Positions 18,685-28,190 of a DNA stretch of 51,631 bases are shown piece after piece. Source of the stretch: Myxococcales bacterium. GTDB lineage: Bacteria > Myxococcota > UBA727 > GCA-2721815. The position numbers and the translations under genes are program-made. The notes beneath the pieces were generated by a model that saw only the letters and a list, made by a program, of their open reading frames with translations, did not search any database and had not been told where the DNA came from. The stretch covers positions 17,594 through 69,224 of the forward strand of contig PBLQ01000010.1 of the NCBI GenBank assembly GCA_002721815.1, given 5' to 3'. The first letter of the stretch is position 1. Each line of letters opens with the position of its first letter.

Positions 18685-20226
18685 ATGCAACACTTTTTCG
18701 TCAGCTTAGTGGTATTTGCTGCCAGCTGGGTCGCTGCCGCACCCGCCGCAGCTTTTTGTGGTTTTTACGTGGCCGGTGGCGATACGTCTTTATTCAATGA
18801 TGCCACCCAAGCCGTGCTCATGCGCGAGGGCAATCGCACGGTTTTATCCATGCAAAACAACTACGATGGCCCACCCGAGGATTTTGCCATGGTGATTCCG
18901 GTCCCAGTGGTCCTCCAACAAGAAAATGTCAAAACCTTGGACGAAGCGCTTTTCACCAAATTAGACCGCCTCACCGCGCCTCGCCTGGTGGAATATTGGG
19001 AACAAGACCCTTGTGAATCGCTCGGTTTTTCCGACATGGGCGATGGTATGGCGGCGGAGTTTGCATCGGTGAATGACGATCGCGCAGAGGGCTCTGTGGA
19101 GGTGGAAGCCGAATTTTCCGTGGGCGAATACGACATTGTCATTTTGAGCACCGATGATGCCACGGCCCTTGAAGGTTGGCTGGAAACAAACGAATACAAC
19201 ATACCCGATAATGCGTCCCCCTATTTGAACCCCTATGTGGAAGGCGGCTCCTACTTTTTCGTCGCCAAAGTAGATCCAGACAAAGTCACTTGGGCAGCGG
19301 AAGATGACATGAGTACAGGCGCGGTGTTGTCTCCCCTGCGTTTTCATTATGACGATGACGTTTTTTCTTTGCCCATTCGCTTGGGGCTCATCAACTCCCA
19401 AGGCGACCAAGACCTGATCGTGTACACCCTGGCTGAAAATCAGCGTTACCAAGTGGCGAATTACGAAAACGTGACCATTCCCACCAACATCGAAGTGGTG
19501 GATGACGTGCGGCACTCTTTCGGTGAGTTTTTCACCACACTCTATGATGCCGTCTTGGAGTCCACCCCAAATGCCGTGGTCACCGAGTACAGCTGGGACG
19601 CCAGCTCTTGTGACCCCTGTCCGGGTCCAACCCTAGATCAAAGCGACTACCAAACCTTGGGCGCCGATGTTTTGTACAGCGAAACAGGCGAAAATCAGTG
19701 GCGATCTTTCGTCATCACCCGCCTTCACGCCCGTTACAACGCGGATAACCTGGGTGAAGATCTCATACTGGAAGAAGCCGGTCCCATTGCCGGTGGTCGC
19801 GAATTTGTTCAAGATGATGGCATCCTCGAACAGGGCGCCCAAAATTCCAGTATCAACAATTTTCAAGGTCGCTATATTATCCGACACGCCTGGGAAGGCG
19901 CGGTGATGTGTGCTTTTCCTGAATGGGGGCAATGGGGCGGCCCGCCAGAAGGGGGTGATGCTGAAGTCTTAGGTGCACTCAGTCCCAACAGCGAAGGCAC
20001 ATCAGTGAATGCAGAAGGCGACGATGACCTTTCCGATGATTTGAATGACTTGGTCCTAACCCCCATTCCCGAATTGGGCATCACCGGTAATCAAGCACCC
20101 GGCCTTTTTGGTGGCGCGGGTTGTGGCTGTGATGCCACTCGAGCATCACACAGTGGCTTTTGGCTGCTGGGTGCAGGCCTTTGGTTTGTGATCGCACGAA
20201 GAAGAAAAGAAAGAGGATACGAATGA
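18685..20226 (+). CDS. DUF2330 protein with MYXO-CTERM-like tail (first copy)
   Basis: A 513-residue exported protein. Signal peptide 1-24 (ending AAPAAAF), then the DUF2330 core starting CGFYVAGGDTSLFNDATQ and VLMREGNRTVLSMQNNY, with the conserved CDPCPGP Cys pair about two thirds along. The C-terminus has a short Cys motif (GAGCGCD), a hydrophobic segment and an Arg-rich end (RRRKERGYE), the layout of MYXO-CTERM sorting tails processed to anchor proteins at the cell surface. The function of DUF2330 is not known. ATG 18685 has CAGGGAG seven bases upstream; the frame is open earlier but has no signal peptide there. It overlaps the paralogous next gene by ATGA. Confidence 0.9.
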   Translation: MQHFFVSLVVFAASWVAAAPAAAFCGFYVAGGDTSLFNDATQAVLMREGNRTVLSMQNNYDGPPEDFAMVIPVPVVLQQENVKTLDEALFTKLDRLTAPRLVEYWEQDPCESLGFSDMGDGMAAEFASVNDDRAEGSVEVEAEFSVGEYDIVILSTDDATALEGWLETNEYNIPDNASPYLNPYVEGGSYFFVAKVDPDKVTWAAEDDMSTGAVLSPLRFHYDDDVFSLPIRLGLINSQGDQDLIVYTLAENQRYQVANYENVTIPTNIEVVDDVRHSFGEFFTTLYDAVLESTPNAVVTEYSWDASSCDPCPGPTLDQSDYQTLGADVLYSETGENQWRSFVITRLHARYNADNLGEDLILEEAGPIAGGREFVQDDGILEQGAQNSSINNFQGRYIIRHAWEGAVMCAFPEWGQWGGPPEGGDAEVLGALSPNSEGTSVNAEGDDDLSDDLNDLVLTPIPELGITGNQAPGLFGGAGCGCDATRASHSGFWLLGAGLWFVIARRRKERGYE

Positions 20227-21785
20227 AAAAACCTGGATTGTTTATTTTGGGCCTAGCCGCCTTCGCATTTGCCCTTCCCCAAAATCTCTATGCTTTTTGT
20301 GGGTTTTATGTGGCTGGTGGCGATGCCAGCCTTTTTAACAATGCCACCCAAGTGGTACTCATGCGCCATGACAACCGCACGGTGCTGTCCATGCAAAACA
20401 ACTACGACGGCCCCACCGATGATTTCGCCATGGTGGTCCCAGTGCCGGTGGTGCTGCAGGAAGCCAATGTGCAAACTTTAGACGCCGAGCTTTTCAACAA
20501 AATCGACCAACTCTCCGCACCACGACTGGTGGAATACTGGGAACGGGATCCGTGCAACCCTTGGATGGATATGCTGGAAGACGGCGCCGTTAACGCGGCC
20601 GGCGGCGAGCCCCCAAACACGGATGACGTGACGGTGGAAGCCGAGTTTCAAGTGGGCGAATATGACATCGTGATTCTCAGTGCCAATGATGCTTCCAGCC
20701 TGGAAACCTGGCTCACCTCCAACCAATACAATATCCCAACCGGCGCGGCCGAACACTTCACGCCGTATATTGAGGCAGGTGAGTATTTCTTCGTGGCTAA
20801 AGTAGATGCGACGAAAGTCACCTTTGAAGATGGCAAAGCAGTGCTGTCTCCCTTACGCTTCTATTATGACAGCGAGACGTTTTCCCTGCCCGTCAAATTG
20901 GGACTCATCAATTCCCAAGGCACCCAAGACATTATCGTTTATATTTTAGCCGTCGACCAACGTTACGAAGTGGCCAACTACGATAATGTGTTTATTCCCA
21001 CCAACCTGGCGGTCACCGAGGATGTCAAAGAGAACTTTGGTCCCTTTTATACCTCGCTTTTTGCTGAGACCATCAATCAAGCCCCCAACAGCGTTGTCAC
21101 CGAGTACAGCTGGAACGCTTCCACCTGCGATCCGTGTCCGGGCCCAACCTTAGATGCGACAGACTACGCCACTTTGGGCGCAGATGTAGCCGGCGCACCG
21201 GAGAACAGTCGCAATTGGGTCCTCACCCGTTTGCATGCACGGTACGAGGCCGACGGCTTGGGACAAGACCTGGTCTTTCAAACCGCCGACCCCATCGTGG
21301 GCGGACGCCAAATGTACACCTGGGATGGCGAAGAGCGTGGCGATCTGGAACAGGGTGCCCAACCAGGCAACGTGAACAACTTTCAAGGGCGGTACATCAT
21401 TTACCATCCGTGGGACGGCGAACTCACTTGTGATGAAGGCCAAGAACCCGTCTACGGCGAATGGGGCGGCCCCGATGGTGATGAAGCCAGCGGCACAGCC
21501 GGTTCGGCCATGTCCCCTAACAGTACAGGAGAGGACGTTCCTCAAAGCAATTCGGACAATCATGTGACCGAGCTTTCTTCGTGGCTGGTGAATGATTTGC
21601 CCGAACTCAATATCGTGGCCAATGGCGGCAATGCCGGTAATAACGCGGTAGGCGGCACCAACATTGAGCCAGGCCAGCAAAGCCAAGCCTGTGCATGCCG
21701 TGAGAGTGGGTCCCAAACGACCACCGGCTTATGGGGACTTGCTCTTTTGTTCATGGGGCTCTTGGGTTTCAAACGACGCGACTAA
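20223..21785 (+). CDS. DUF2330 protein with MYXO-CTERM-like tail (second copy)
   Basis: A 520-residue paralogue of the preceding gene: signal peptide 1-22 (ending LYAF), CGFYVAGGDASLFNNATQ, VLMRHDNRTVLSMQNNY, the same CDPCPGP motif, then a Gly/Asn-rich linker and a tail of CACRESG, a hydrophobic helix and FKRRD. The two copies align over nearly their full length and share most blocks, so they arose by tandem duplication with later divergence, chiefly in the linker before the tail. Coupled to the first copy by ATGA overlap and to the pentaheme lipoprotein by a one-base gap. Role unknown; probably surface-exposed. Confidence 0.9.
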   Translation: MKKPGLFILGLAAFAFALPQNLYAFCGFYVAGGDASLFNNATQVVLMRHDNRTVLSMQNNYDGPTDDFAMVVPVPVVLQEANVQTLDAELFNKIDQLSAPRLVEYWERDPCNPWMDMLEDGAVNAAGGEPPNTDDVTVEAEFQVGEYDIVILSANDASSLETWLTSNQYNIPTGAAEHFTPYIEAGEYFFVAKVDATKVTFEDGKAVLSPLRFYYDSETFSLPVKLGLINSQGTQDIIVYILAVDQRYEVANYDNVFIPTNLAVTEDVKENFGPFYTSLFAETINQAPNSVVTEYSWNASTCDPCPGPTLDATDYATLGADVAGAPENSRNWVLTRLHARYEADGLGQDLVFQTADPIVGGRQMYTWDGEERGDLEQGAQPGNVNNFQGRYIIYHPWDGELTCDEGQEPVYGEWGGPDGDEASGTAGSAMSPNSTGEDVPQSNSDNHVTELSSWLVNDLPELNIVANGGNAGNNAVGGTNIEPGQQSQACACRESGSQTTTGLWGLALLFMGLLGFKRRD

Positions 21786-21786
21786 T

Positions 21787-23943
21787 ATGAACATAGGGTT
21801 ATTTCACCGAAGCGGGCTGTGGTTATGGCCCGCTTTTCTTTTGTATTTGGGGTGTCCCCGTGTGGTTGCCCCGCCACAAGTGTTGGTGCCCATCGACACG
21901 GGCCCATACGGCCCCAGCTTGACCCAGGTTCAGGGCGATGAAGGGCCTATAGACTTTCAGCAAGCGCCTGCCGCCTGTGCGTCCTGCCATAAAGAACAAA
22001 CGCGTGATTGGCAGCAAAGCATGCATGCCTTCTCGTCGTTCAACAATCCTTTTTACCGGTTTAATTTTGACAACTATGTGGATGAAAAAGGGTTCGACAA
22101 AGGACCTTTTTGTGCGGGCTGCCACGACCCGGCACCTTTGCTCTCGGGTGAACTCAAACAGAAGATGCAACCACAATCCATCAATGCACACGTGGGGATT
22201 AACTGCATCTCTTGTCACCTCACCCAACATGCCGACTTTGATGGTAATGGGTCTTACACCTTGAACGCCGCTTCTTTGCTGCTGCCACAGGGCGAAAACC
22301 CTCAAAAGCTAAATGCGCATCGAGCTCAAATGGCATCACCAAAGCAACTGGGTAATGCACTGTGTGTTTCTTGTCACCGCGGGTTTTTGTCCCAAGAAAC
22401 CGGACACGATATTTTTATCCCCGCCCTGGAAGACTGGGTGCCGTTTCGACACTCGGGGTATAACCAACAAAAAGGAACCCGTGTGGACGAGCCCGCCCAG
22501 GCCCATCAATGCATTGACTGCCACATGCCGCTAAAAACCTTGCCCAATGGACAGACGGTTCACGACCATCGTTTTGTTGGCGGTCACACCGCATTTAGTC
22601 ACATGGCCCAGTTGGATGTTCAACACCAAAAGAACAAAACCTTATTACAGAACGGTGCGAAACTTTTTGTCCCCATCGTGGGGTTTGACCAAAAGAAGGG
22701 CCAAACATTCGAAGAAAGTCTTCAGTGGCAAGAAGCCAACAATATTTTCTTTGATGTGGTTATTTTCAATGCCAATACAGGTCACCATTTCCCAGGCGGC
22801 GCCAAAGACATCAAAGACACCTGGCTCGAAGTACGTATCACCGATGAAAACGACAACCTCGTGGCGCACAGTGGCATGGCCCATGAAAAAGAAGCACATG
22901 ATTTAGACGCACACCGCTTGGGCGTGGTTCAAATTGACGAAAAAGGCCAACCGGTCCTAGAGCACCGCGTGGCTCACTTTCGAACGGCGGCGTTTGATCA
23001 CACCATTGGCCCCCGAGACGCACGGGTCATCCGGTACGCATTGGACCTCCGGCAATACCCGAACGCCAAAGGCAAAAGCCTCACGGCCCGTGTTCGGTTA
23101 CGTTACCGGCGTCTTCTGCCTTCTTTTTATGAAACATCTTGTGAGGCCTCCCAAACCGAGCGAGGCCAAGCCTTTTTGGCGGCCACTCAAAAATATAATG
23201 GGGTCACACTCAACCCATGTTCTCCCCAACCCGTGATTGACTTACATGAAACCGTCTTTTCATGGATCACACCAGACGCCCCCATTCAACGGGTGGTCAG
23301 TCCCCAGGCGCTGTGGGCCCATGGCCTGGGAATGCTGCACGCCCTCAACGAAAAGGTCTTTTTGGCCCGACACTCTTTCGATTTGGCAAAGGCGACCGCC
23401 ACCCGGTTCAATCAGTTGGCGCAATGGGAAAGCCGGCTGGCCTGGGCCCAAGCCACCGTCTCTGGCAAACAGGGACGCTCCGACGAAGCCATCTCTCTTT
23501 TTGATGCCGAACTGAAAAAAAATAAAAATCATCCCGCTTTATTGATGGGTGCCGCCCAAGCCCATATTCGCACCTGGCGGTTTAAAGAGGCCATCCCCTA
23601 TTTGGAAAAAGCCTTTAGGCAAGCCCCCCAAGATGCCCGGATCGCAGTGGATCTGGCACGTTCTTACGCGGCAAATCGCCAATACCCCCGAGCCCTCCAA
23701 ACGGCTCAAGCCGGATTAAGGTTCGCACCGAGAAACCCACACCTTCTTCGCCTGCAGGCCATCTCTTTAGAGCGAACGCATAAAAATTCCGATGCCGCAC
23801 GACAGGCACGGCAAGCCTTTTTGAAATACAAAAGGGATGAATTAGCGCCCGCCATTCAAGGTCGGTGTCAAGACCAGAACCCCTTCTGTAAAAGAGAACG
23901 TTTGGGATTTCACACCCATTGGCTCACAGCGCCCAAAAATTAA
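21787..23943 (+). CDS. Pentaheme c-type cytochrome lipoprotein with TPR-like C-terminus
   Basis: A 718-residue protein. Lipoprotein signal with LYLGC (lipidation at about Cys23). Five CXXCH heme sites follow: residues 64-68, 109-113, 140-144, 193-197 and 242-246. Many additional His residues can act as distal ligands. After a beta-rich middle region, residues about 560-680 form TPR-like helical repeats (LLMGAAQAHIRTWRFKEAI, DLARSYAANRQYPRALQ). It is therefore an envelope electron-transfer protein, with partner-binding repeats. The redox partner and direction are unknown. ATG 21787 begins one base after the DUF2330 stop, so all three genes form an operon. The frame is open earlier but only inside the preceding gene. 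Confidence 0.9.
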   Translation: MNIGLFHRSGLWLWPAFLLYLGCPRVVAPPQVLVPIDTGPYGPSLTQVQGDEGPIDFQQAPAACASCHKEQTRDWQQSMHAFSSFNNPFYRFNFDNYVDEKGFDKGPFCAGCHDPAPLLSGELKQKMQPQSINAHVGINCISCHLTQHADFDGNGSYTLNAASLLLPQGENPQKLNAHRAQMASPKQLGNALCVSCHRGFLSQETGHDIFIPALEDWVPFRHSGYNQQKGTRVDEPAQAHQCIDCHMPLKTLPNGQTVHDHRFVGGHTAFSHMAQLDVQHQKNKTLLQNGAKLFVPIVGFDQKKGQTFEESLQWQEANNIFFDVVIFNANTGHHFPGGAKDIKDTWLEVRITDENDNLVAHSGMAHEKEAHDLDAHRLGVVQIDEKGQPVLEHRVAHFRTAAFDHTIGPRDARVIRYALDLRQYPNAKGKSLTARVRLRYRRLLPSFYETSCEASQTERGQAFLAATQKYNGVTLNPCSPQPVIDLHETVFSWITPDAPIQRVVSPQALWAHGLGMLHALNEKVFLARHSFDLAKATATRFNQLAQWESRLAWAQATVSGKQGRSDEAISLFDAELKKNKNHPALLMGAAQAHIRTWRFKEAIPYLEKAFRQAPQDARIAVDLARSYAANRQYPRALQTAQAGLRFAPRNPHLLRLQAISLERTHKNSDAARQARQAFLKYKRDELAPAIQGRCQDQNPFCKRERLGFHTHWLTAPKN

Positions 23944-25514
23944 GGACTCTCTTCGGTGCCAAAACCGCCGCCGCCAGGGGTTTGTATCTGCAGTTTTTCG
24001 CCGGGAAAAAATGTGAGGGTGAACGAATCGGGCAACGGCTCTGTCTCTCCCTTAGAGTTCACCTTGCTCTGGTTGCCCACCTGACCCGGCGCCCCGCCTG
24101 TCAGCCCATAGGGCGCCTGTCGCCTTCTCGAAGAAAACAATGTTACAAACGCCTCCTTTTCGAAGACGTAAGTACGGGCCAGGCCATCTCCACCCTGATA
24201 TTTTCCCATACCACCACTGTTTTCGCGCAACGCATAAGTTTCAATCCAAAAAGGATACGCTTGCTCCAAAGCTTCGATGGGGGTGTTCCGCGTGTTGGTC
24301 ATATGGGACTGACGGCCTGACAGGCCTTCGCCCAAGGCATGTGCCCCATGCCCGCCCCCAATGGTCTCATAATAGGTGTAGGGATTGCCATCGTGATCCA
24401 AACCGCCAATGGTCAAATTGTTCATGGTGCCCTGGCTGGCCGCCGGGACTTTTTCGGGTAACAGTTGGGCAAAAGCGCCGTAGAGCACATCGACAATACG
24501 TTGTGATGTTTCAACATTGCCACCCACCACGCCCGCTGGCGATCGCGCGTCCAACAGCGAGCCCTGTCGCGTTTTGATCTGCACCGGACGGTGTGCGCCG
24601 CCATTATGGGGAATGGATGCGGGCCACAAAGTGCGACAGACATAAAACACGGCAGAGTCGACGATGCTTTTCACCGCATTAATGGGACCCATGACTTGGT
24701 CGTCCGTACCGGTAAAATCGACCACGATACCCGACGCATCAATGCACAGATGGCAATGAATGGCTGCGGATTTTGACGTCCCCGGAATGGTAATGTTGTC
24801 ACTGAAGGTGGCCTCTCCTTTGGGCCAAGCGCTTAAAGCGGCACCAACCTTCTCTTCAGCGTAGTCGAGAAGTACTTTGGCCATCCGTTTCAACTGTGGG
24901 TAACCGTCGGCGGCAATGAGCTGCTTGAGCCGGGTGCCTCCAATTTCATGGGCGGCAAGCTGGGCATTCAGATCGCCCTGCCGCTCGTGGGGCGTGCGGG
25001 TGTTTTTTAAGATCACCTGAAACAGGGCCTCATTGCGTTGCCCCTCCTCAAATAATTTCACGGGCGGTAAAATCAAGCCTTCTTGAAACACCTCGGTGGA
25101 CAAAGGCATCGAGCCGGGCGTCATGCCACCCACATCCGAATGATGTGCGCGAGACACCAAGAAAAACGCCAACTCTTTCTCATGGAAAAAGGGCGACACC
25201 AAAGTGATGTCAGGCAAATGGGTCCCTCCAGCGTAAGGGTCGTTCACGATCACCACATCACCGGGTGCAAAATCTTTTATCCTCGCCCGGACCGCATTCA
25301 GTGTGGCGGGCATGGCCCCCAGATGAACGGGGATGTGCGCTGCTTGTGCAATCATTTCGCCTGCGTGATTGAACAAAGCACAAGAATGGTCTTCTCTTTC
25401 TTTGATGTTTGCAGAAAAGGCAGATCGCTTGATGGTCTCGCCCATTTCTTCGGCCACTTGTCGAAACCGGTTCTGATACAAGGTGATGGCAATGCCGTCG
25501 GTGGCTTCACTCAT
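23940..25514 (-). CDS. hyuB: Hydantoinase B / oxoprolinase beta-type subunit
   Basis: A 524-residue protein of the HyuB family, the partner of HyuA in ATP-dependent hydrolysis of cyclic amides such as 5-oxoproline or N-methylhydantoins. Visible landmarks: SANIKEREDHSCALF, NDPYAGGTHLPD, SRAHHSDVGGMTPGSMP, and GGGHGAHALGEGLSG near the C-terminus. Its start ATG 25514 overlaps the hyuA stop (TAATG), the usual arrangement; the open frame continues upstream within hyuA but is not HyuB-like. Length is normal for the family. The substrate cannot be read from sequence. Confidence 0.93.
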   Translation of the reverse strand: MSEATDGIAITLYQNRFRQVAEEMGETIKRSAFSANIKEREDHSCALFNHAGEMIAQAAHIPVHLGAMPATLNAVRARIKDFAPGDVVIVNDPYAGGTHLPDITLVSPFFHEKELAFFLVSRAHHSDVGGMTPGSMPLSTEVFQEGLILPPVKLFEEGQRNEALFQVILKNTRTPHERQGDLNAQLAAHEIGGTRLKQLIAADGYPQLKRMAKVLLDYAEEKVGAALSAWPKGEATFSDNITIPGTSKSAAIHCHLCIDASGIVVDFTGTDDQVMGPINAVKSIVDSAVFYVCRTLWPASIPHNGGAHRPVQIKTRQGSLLDARSPAGVVGGNVETSQRIVDVLYGAFAQLLPEKVPAASQGTMNNLTIGGLDHDGNPYTYYETIGGGHGAHALGEGLSGRQSHMTNTRNTPIEALEQAYPFWIETYALRENSGGMGKYQGGDGLARTYVFEKEAFVTLFSSRRRQAPYGLTGGAPGQVGNQSKVNSKGETEPLPDSFTLTFFPGEKLQIQTPGGGGFGTEESP

Positions 25515-27493
25515 TACAAACCTTCCTTCGGCGTTAATATTAAAGCGCCGCTGGCGTGTACGTCTCCGCGCCATGCCTCGCTGATCCATAAGGTGGTGTC
25601 TTCTTGTAATACAATGGCAGGCCCTTCAATCGTGTTTTCAACGCTGCTGCGTTCAGCCACCAACACCTCCTGCCACTCACCATCAAACAACCGTCCCGAT
25701 TGTTCGGGGGAAGTTGCACCGGAAGCCTTCACCATCTTCACCCCTGGCTTTTTACATATGGCACGGGTCGTCAATGCAACCACCTCGGGCGCTTCATGTT
25801 TTTGCCAGCCATTCATTTCAAGATGACGCTGATGAAACATGTCTAGGCTGCCCCTCAGTTGCTGGGGAGCCTGAAGGGGCACACTGATTTCGTGACTTTG
25901 CCCCGCATACCGCAGGCTCAATTCCCATTCAAAATATACCTGTTCTTGTTCCTGCGCTTCAAAAGAATCTAAAAGGGTGGCCTTAGAAACAGCACAAAGC
26001 TTTTCGAGGCGGGAAATCAATGCCTCATCATCACCCTTGGCAAAAAGGCTTTGGATTTTATCCACCATGCGGTCGGCCAACAACAATCCCACCGCGGAGA
26101 AGACCCCGGGCGTGGGGGGAATAATGATCTTTTGAATGTTCAATTGTTCTGCCAGGGCGCACATGTGAATGGGACCTGCACCTCCAAACGGAACCAACAC
26201 AAAATCTCGAGGGTCAAACCCTTTTTGCACAGACACTTTTGAAAGCGCATGCACCATGTGCTCGTTGACCACATCTAAAATACCTTGGGCCACTTGTTCT
26301 GGAGGCAAGTGCATTTCGTCCGCCAAAGCCGATACCGCACGCACCACGGCCTGCTGCTCTGGTTCAATCTCGCCCTCCGTCCCCAACGCCCAATCCTGCC
26401 GCAAACGGCCCAAAAATAAGTTGGCGTCAGTCACGGTGAGTTGCGTGCCGCCGTGTCCGTAACAAATGGGCCCCGGTACTGCGCCAGCACTTTGCGGGCC
26501 GACTTGCAATGCTCCACCCGCATCCAAACGCACCAATGAGCCGCCGCCTGCCCCCACGGTGTGAATATCGATCACCGGCAAAGCCATGGGCATGCCATTC
26601 ATTTCATGATCTTGTGCGTACGGAATGGTGCCGGGGCACAATGCCACATCCGTGCTGGTCCCCCCCATATCCAAAGTTAACAGCTGCGGCGCATCGGTGT
26701 TCAAGACTTCTTTCGCCAAATGAAATGCAGCCACCACCCCACCGGCGGGTCCGCTCAATGCCAAACGAATGCTCTGCGCTTGCGCCTGTTGGGGCAGTAA
26801 GGTGCCACCGTTGCTTTGCATTAAATACAGAGGGCGTGAGCCCAATCCGTCACTTAATTTTGAAATGTACTCGGATACTTTTGGTGTCACGGATGCATTC
26901 ATGGCCGTGGTCATCAATCGTTCTACTTCGCGAAAAACCGGCAACACGGAACTGCTCAAAGAAATGGGCACGCCAGGCAGATGCTCATTCAAGATGGCAC
27001 CCACTCGTTTTTCATCCTCATCGCAGGCATAGGCATGCAGAAAACCCACGGCCACGGCTTCAACATTTAACCGTTGTAGTTCTTTGGCTAAGGCTATGAC
27101 TTCGTGTTCATTAAGTTCTTGGTGTATTTCGCCTTGGGCATTGCGACGCACCCTCAACCCAAAGCATAACTCTCGTGGGATGAGGGGTTGTGGCAGTTTG
27201 GGATGACTCGCGTAGAGCTCGGGGCGATCTTGACGCCCGATGAGTAAAACATGGGTCAACCCTGCATTGGTGACCAAAGCTGTCTTGGCCCCTTTGCGTT
27301 CCAAGATGGCGTTGGTGGCCACAGTGGTCCCATGAATCACCTGTGTTTCTTCATTCATGACCAACAAGAGCGTGCCTTGCAAGATGGCCTCTGCCGGGTT
27401 GGCGGGTGTGGATGGAATCTTAGCGATTTGAATCGCTCCGTTTTTCACCGCGACAAAGTCGGTGAACGTCCCACCGGTATCCACCCCCAGCAT
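25514..27493 (-). CDS. hyuA: Hydantoinase A / oxoprolinase alpha-type subunit
   Basis: A 659-residue protein of the HyuA family, with an actin-like ATPase fold: phosphate-binding GVDTGGTFTDFVAV at the N-terminus, GTTVATNAILERKG, and the second nucleotide motif LDMGGTSTDVALCPG with GAGGGSLVRLD downstream. Acts with HyuB; the pair probably opens a cyclic amide, for example 5-oxoproline from glutathione turnover or protein N-termini. Starts one base after the nth stop codon and overlaps hyuB, so murB, nth, hyuA and hyuB appear to form one transcript. Confident for family, not for substrate. Confidence 0.93.
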   Translation of the reverse strand: MLGVDTGGTFTDFVAVKNGAIQIAKIPSTPANPAEAILQGTLLLVMNEETQVIHGTTVATNAILERKGAKTALVTNAGLTHVLLIGRQDRPELYASHPKLPQPLIPRELCFGLRVRRNAQGEIHQELNEHEVIALAKELQRLNVEAVAVGFLHAYACDEDEKRVGAILNEHLPGVPISLSSSVLPVFREVERLMTTAMNASVTPKVSEYISKLSDGLGSRPLYLMQSNGGTLLPQQAQAQSIRLALSGPAGGVVAAFHLAKEVLNTDAPQLLTLDMGGTSTDVALCPGTIPYAQDHEMNGMPMALPVIDIHTVGAGGGSLVRLDAGGALQVGPQSAGAVPGPICYGHGGTQLTVTDANLFLGRLRQDWALGTEGEIEPEQQAVVRAVSALADEMHLPPEQVAQGILDVVNEHMVHALSKVSVQKGFDPRDFVLVPFGGAGPIHMCALAEQLNIQKIIIPPTPGVFSAVGLLLADRMVDKIQSLFAKGDDEALISRLEKLCAVSKATLLDSFEAQEQEQVYFEWELSLRYAGQSHEISVPLQAPQQLRGSLDMFHQRHLEMNGWQKHEAPEVVALTTRAICKKPGVKMVKASGATSPEQSGRLFDGEWQEVLVAERSSVENTIEGPAIVLQEDTTLWISEAWRGDVHASGALILTPKEGL

Positions 27494-27494
27494 G

Positions 27495-28190
27495 TTAACG
27501 GCCCGCCCTTTTTGACGCTTTTTTACGTGTGGCAGGGGCGTTCATTTTTGCTTCTTCTTTTTTGCGTTTTTCAGTGGCCGCCCAAGAGCAAATGGGACAC
27601 GTGGTCAAATCGTGGTACCGTGCTGGGCAATACTCCCGACCAAAGAAGATGATTTGCAGATGCAATTTGTTCCAGGACTCCCTCGGAAACAGCGCCTTAA
27701 GATCTTTTTCAGTTTGTTCCACATTTTTGGCATTGGACAAACCCCACCGCGCCGCCAGTCGGTGGATATGGGTGTCCACCGGAAAAGCAGGCACCCCAAA
27801 AGCTTGAGACATGACCACCGAGGCCGTCTTATGCCCAACACCAGGCAAAGCTTCCAAATCCTCAAAGGATTGTGGGACCTCGCCACCATGTTTTTCAATG
27901 AGGATCTCGCTCAGCCGATGAATGGCCGCACTCTTTCGGGGTGCCAGCCCAATTTGTCGGATCAGCGTTTTGATTTCATCCACCGAGCGCTTCACCATGT
28001 CATAGGGGTTGTCTCCGTTGTGGAAAAGGGCCGGCGTGACTTCGTTCACTTTTTTATCGGTGGTTTGAGCGGACAGCAAAACGGCCACCAACAATGTATA
28101 GGGGTTGGTGTGGTCCAACGGAATGGGCGTGGTGGGGTAAAAGCCCTCCAATTGCTCATGGATTTTAATCGCCTTATCGCTGCGCTTCAT
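27495..28190 (-). CDS. nth: Endonuclease III-type DNA glycosylase with atypical Fe-S region
   Basis: A 231-residue helix-hairpin-helix glycosylase/AP lyase of base-excision repair, removing oxidised pyrimidines. Residues 116-142 carry the hairpin with catalytic Lys121 (LPGVGHKTASVV) and Asp139 (PVDTHIHRLA). The C-terminal region that normally holds a [4Fe-4S] cluster (C-x6-C-x2-C-x5-C) has only C188, C198 and C201 (C-x9-C-x2-C) and no fourth Cys in the next residues, so the cluster may be absent or use another ligand. I recall related deltaproteobacterial/planctomycete sequences with the same pattern, so this may be a subfamily trait. Overlaps murB by four bases. Confidence 0.92.
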   Translation of the reverse strand: MKRSDKAIKIHEQLEGFYPTTPIPLDHTNPYTLLVAVLLSAQTTDKKVNEVTPALFHNGDNPYDMVKRSVDEIKTLIRQIGLAPRKSAAIHRLSEILIEKHGGEVPQSFEDLEALPGVGHKTASVVMSQAFGVPAFPVDTHIHRLAARWGLSNAKNVEQTEKDLKALFPRESWNKLHLQIIFFGREYCPARYHDLTTCPICSWAATEKRKKEEAKMNAPATRKKASKRAGR

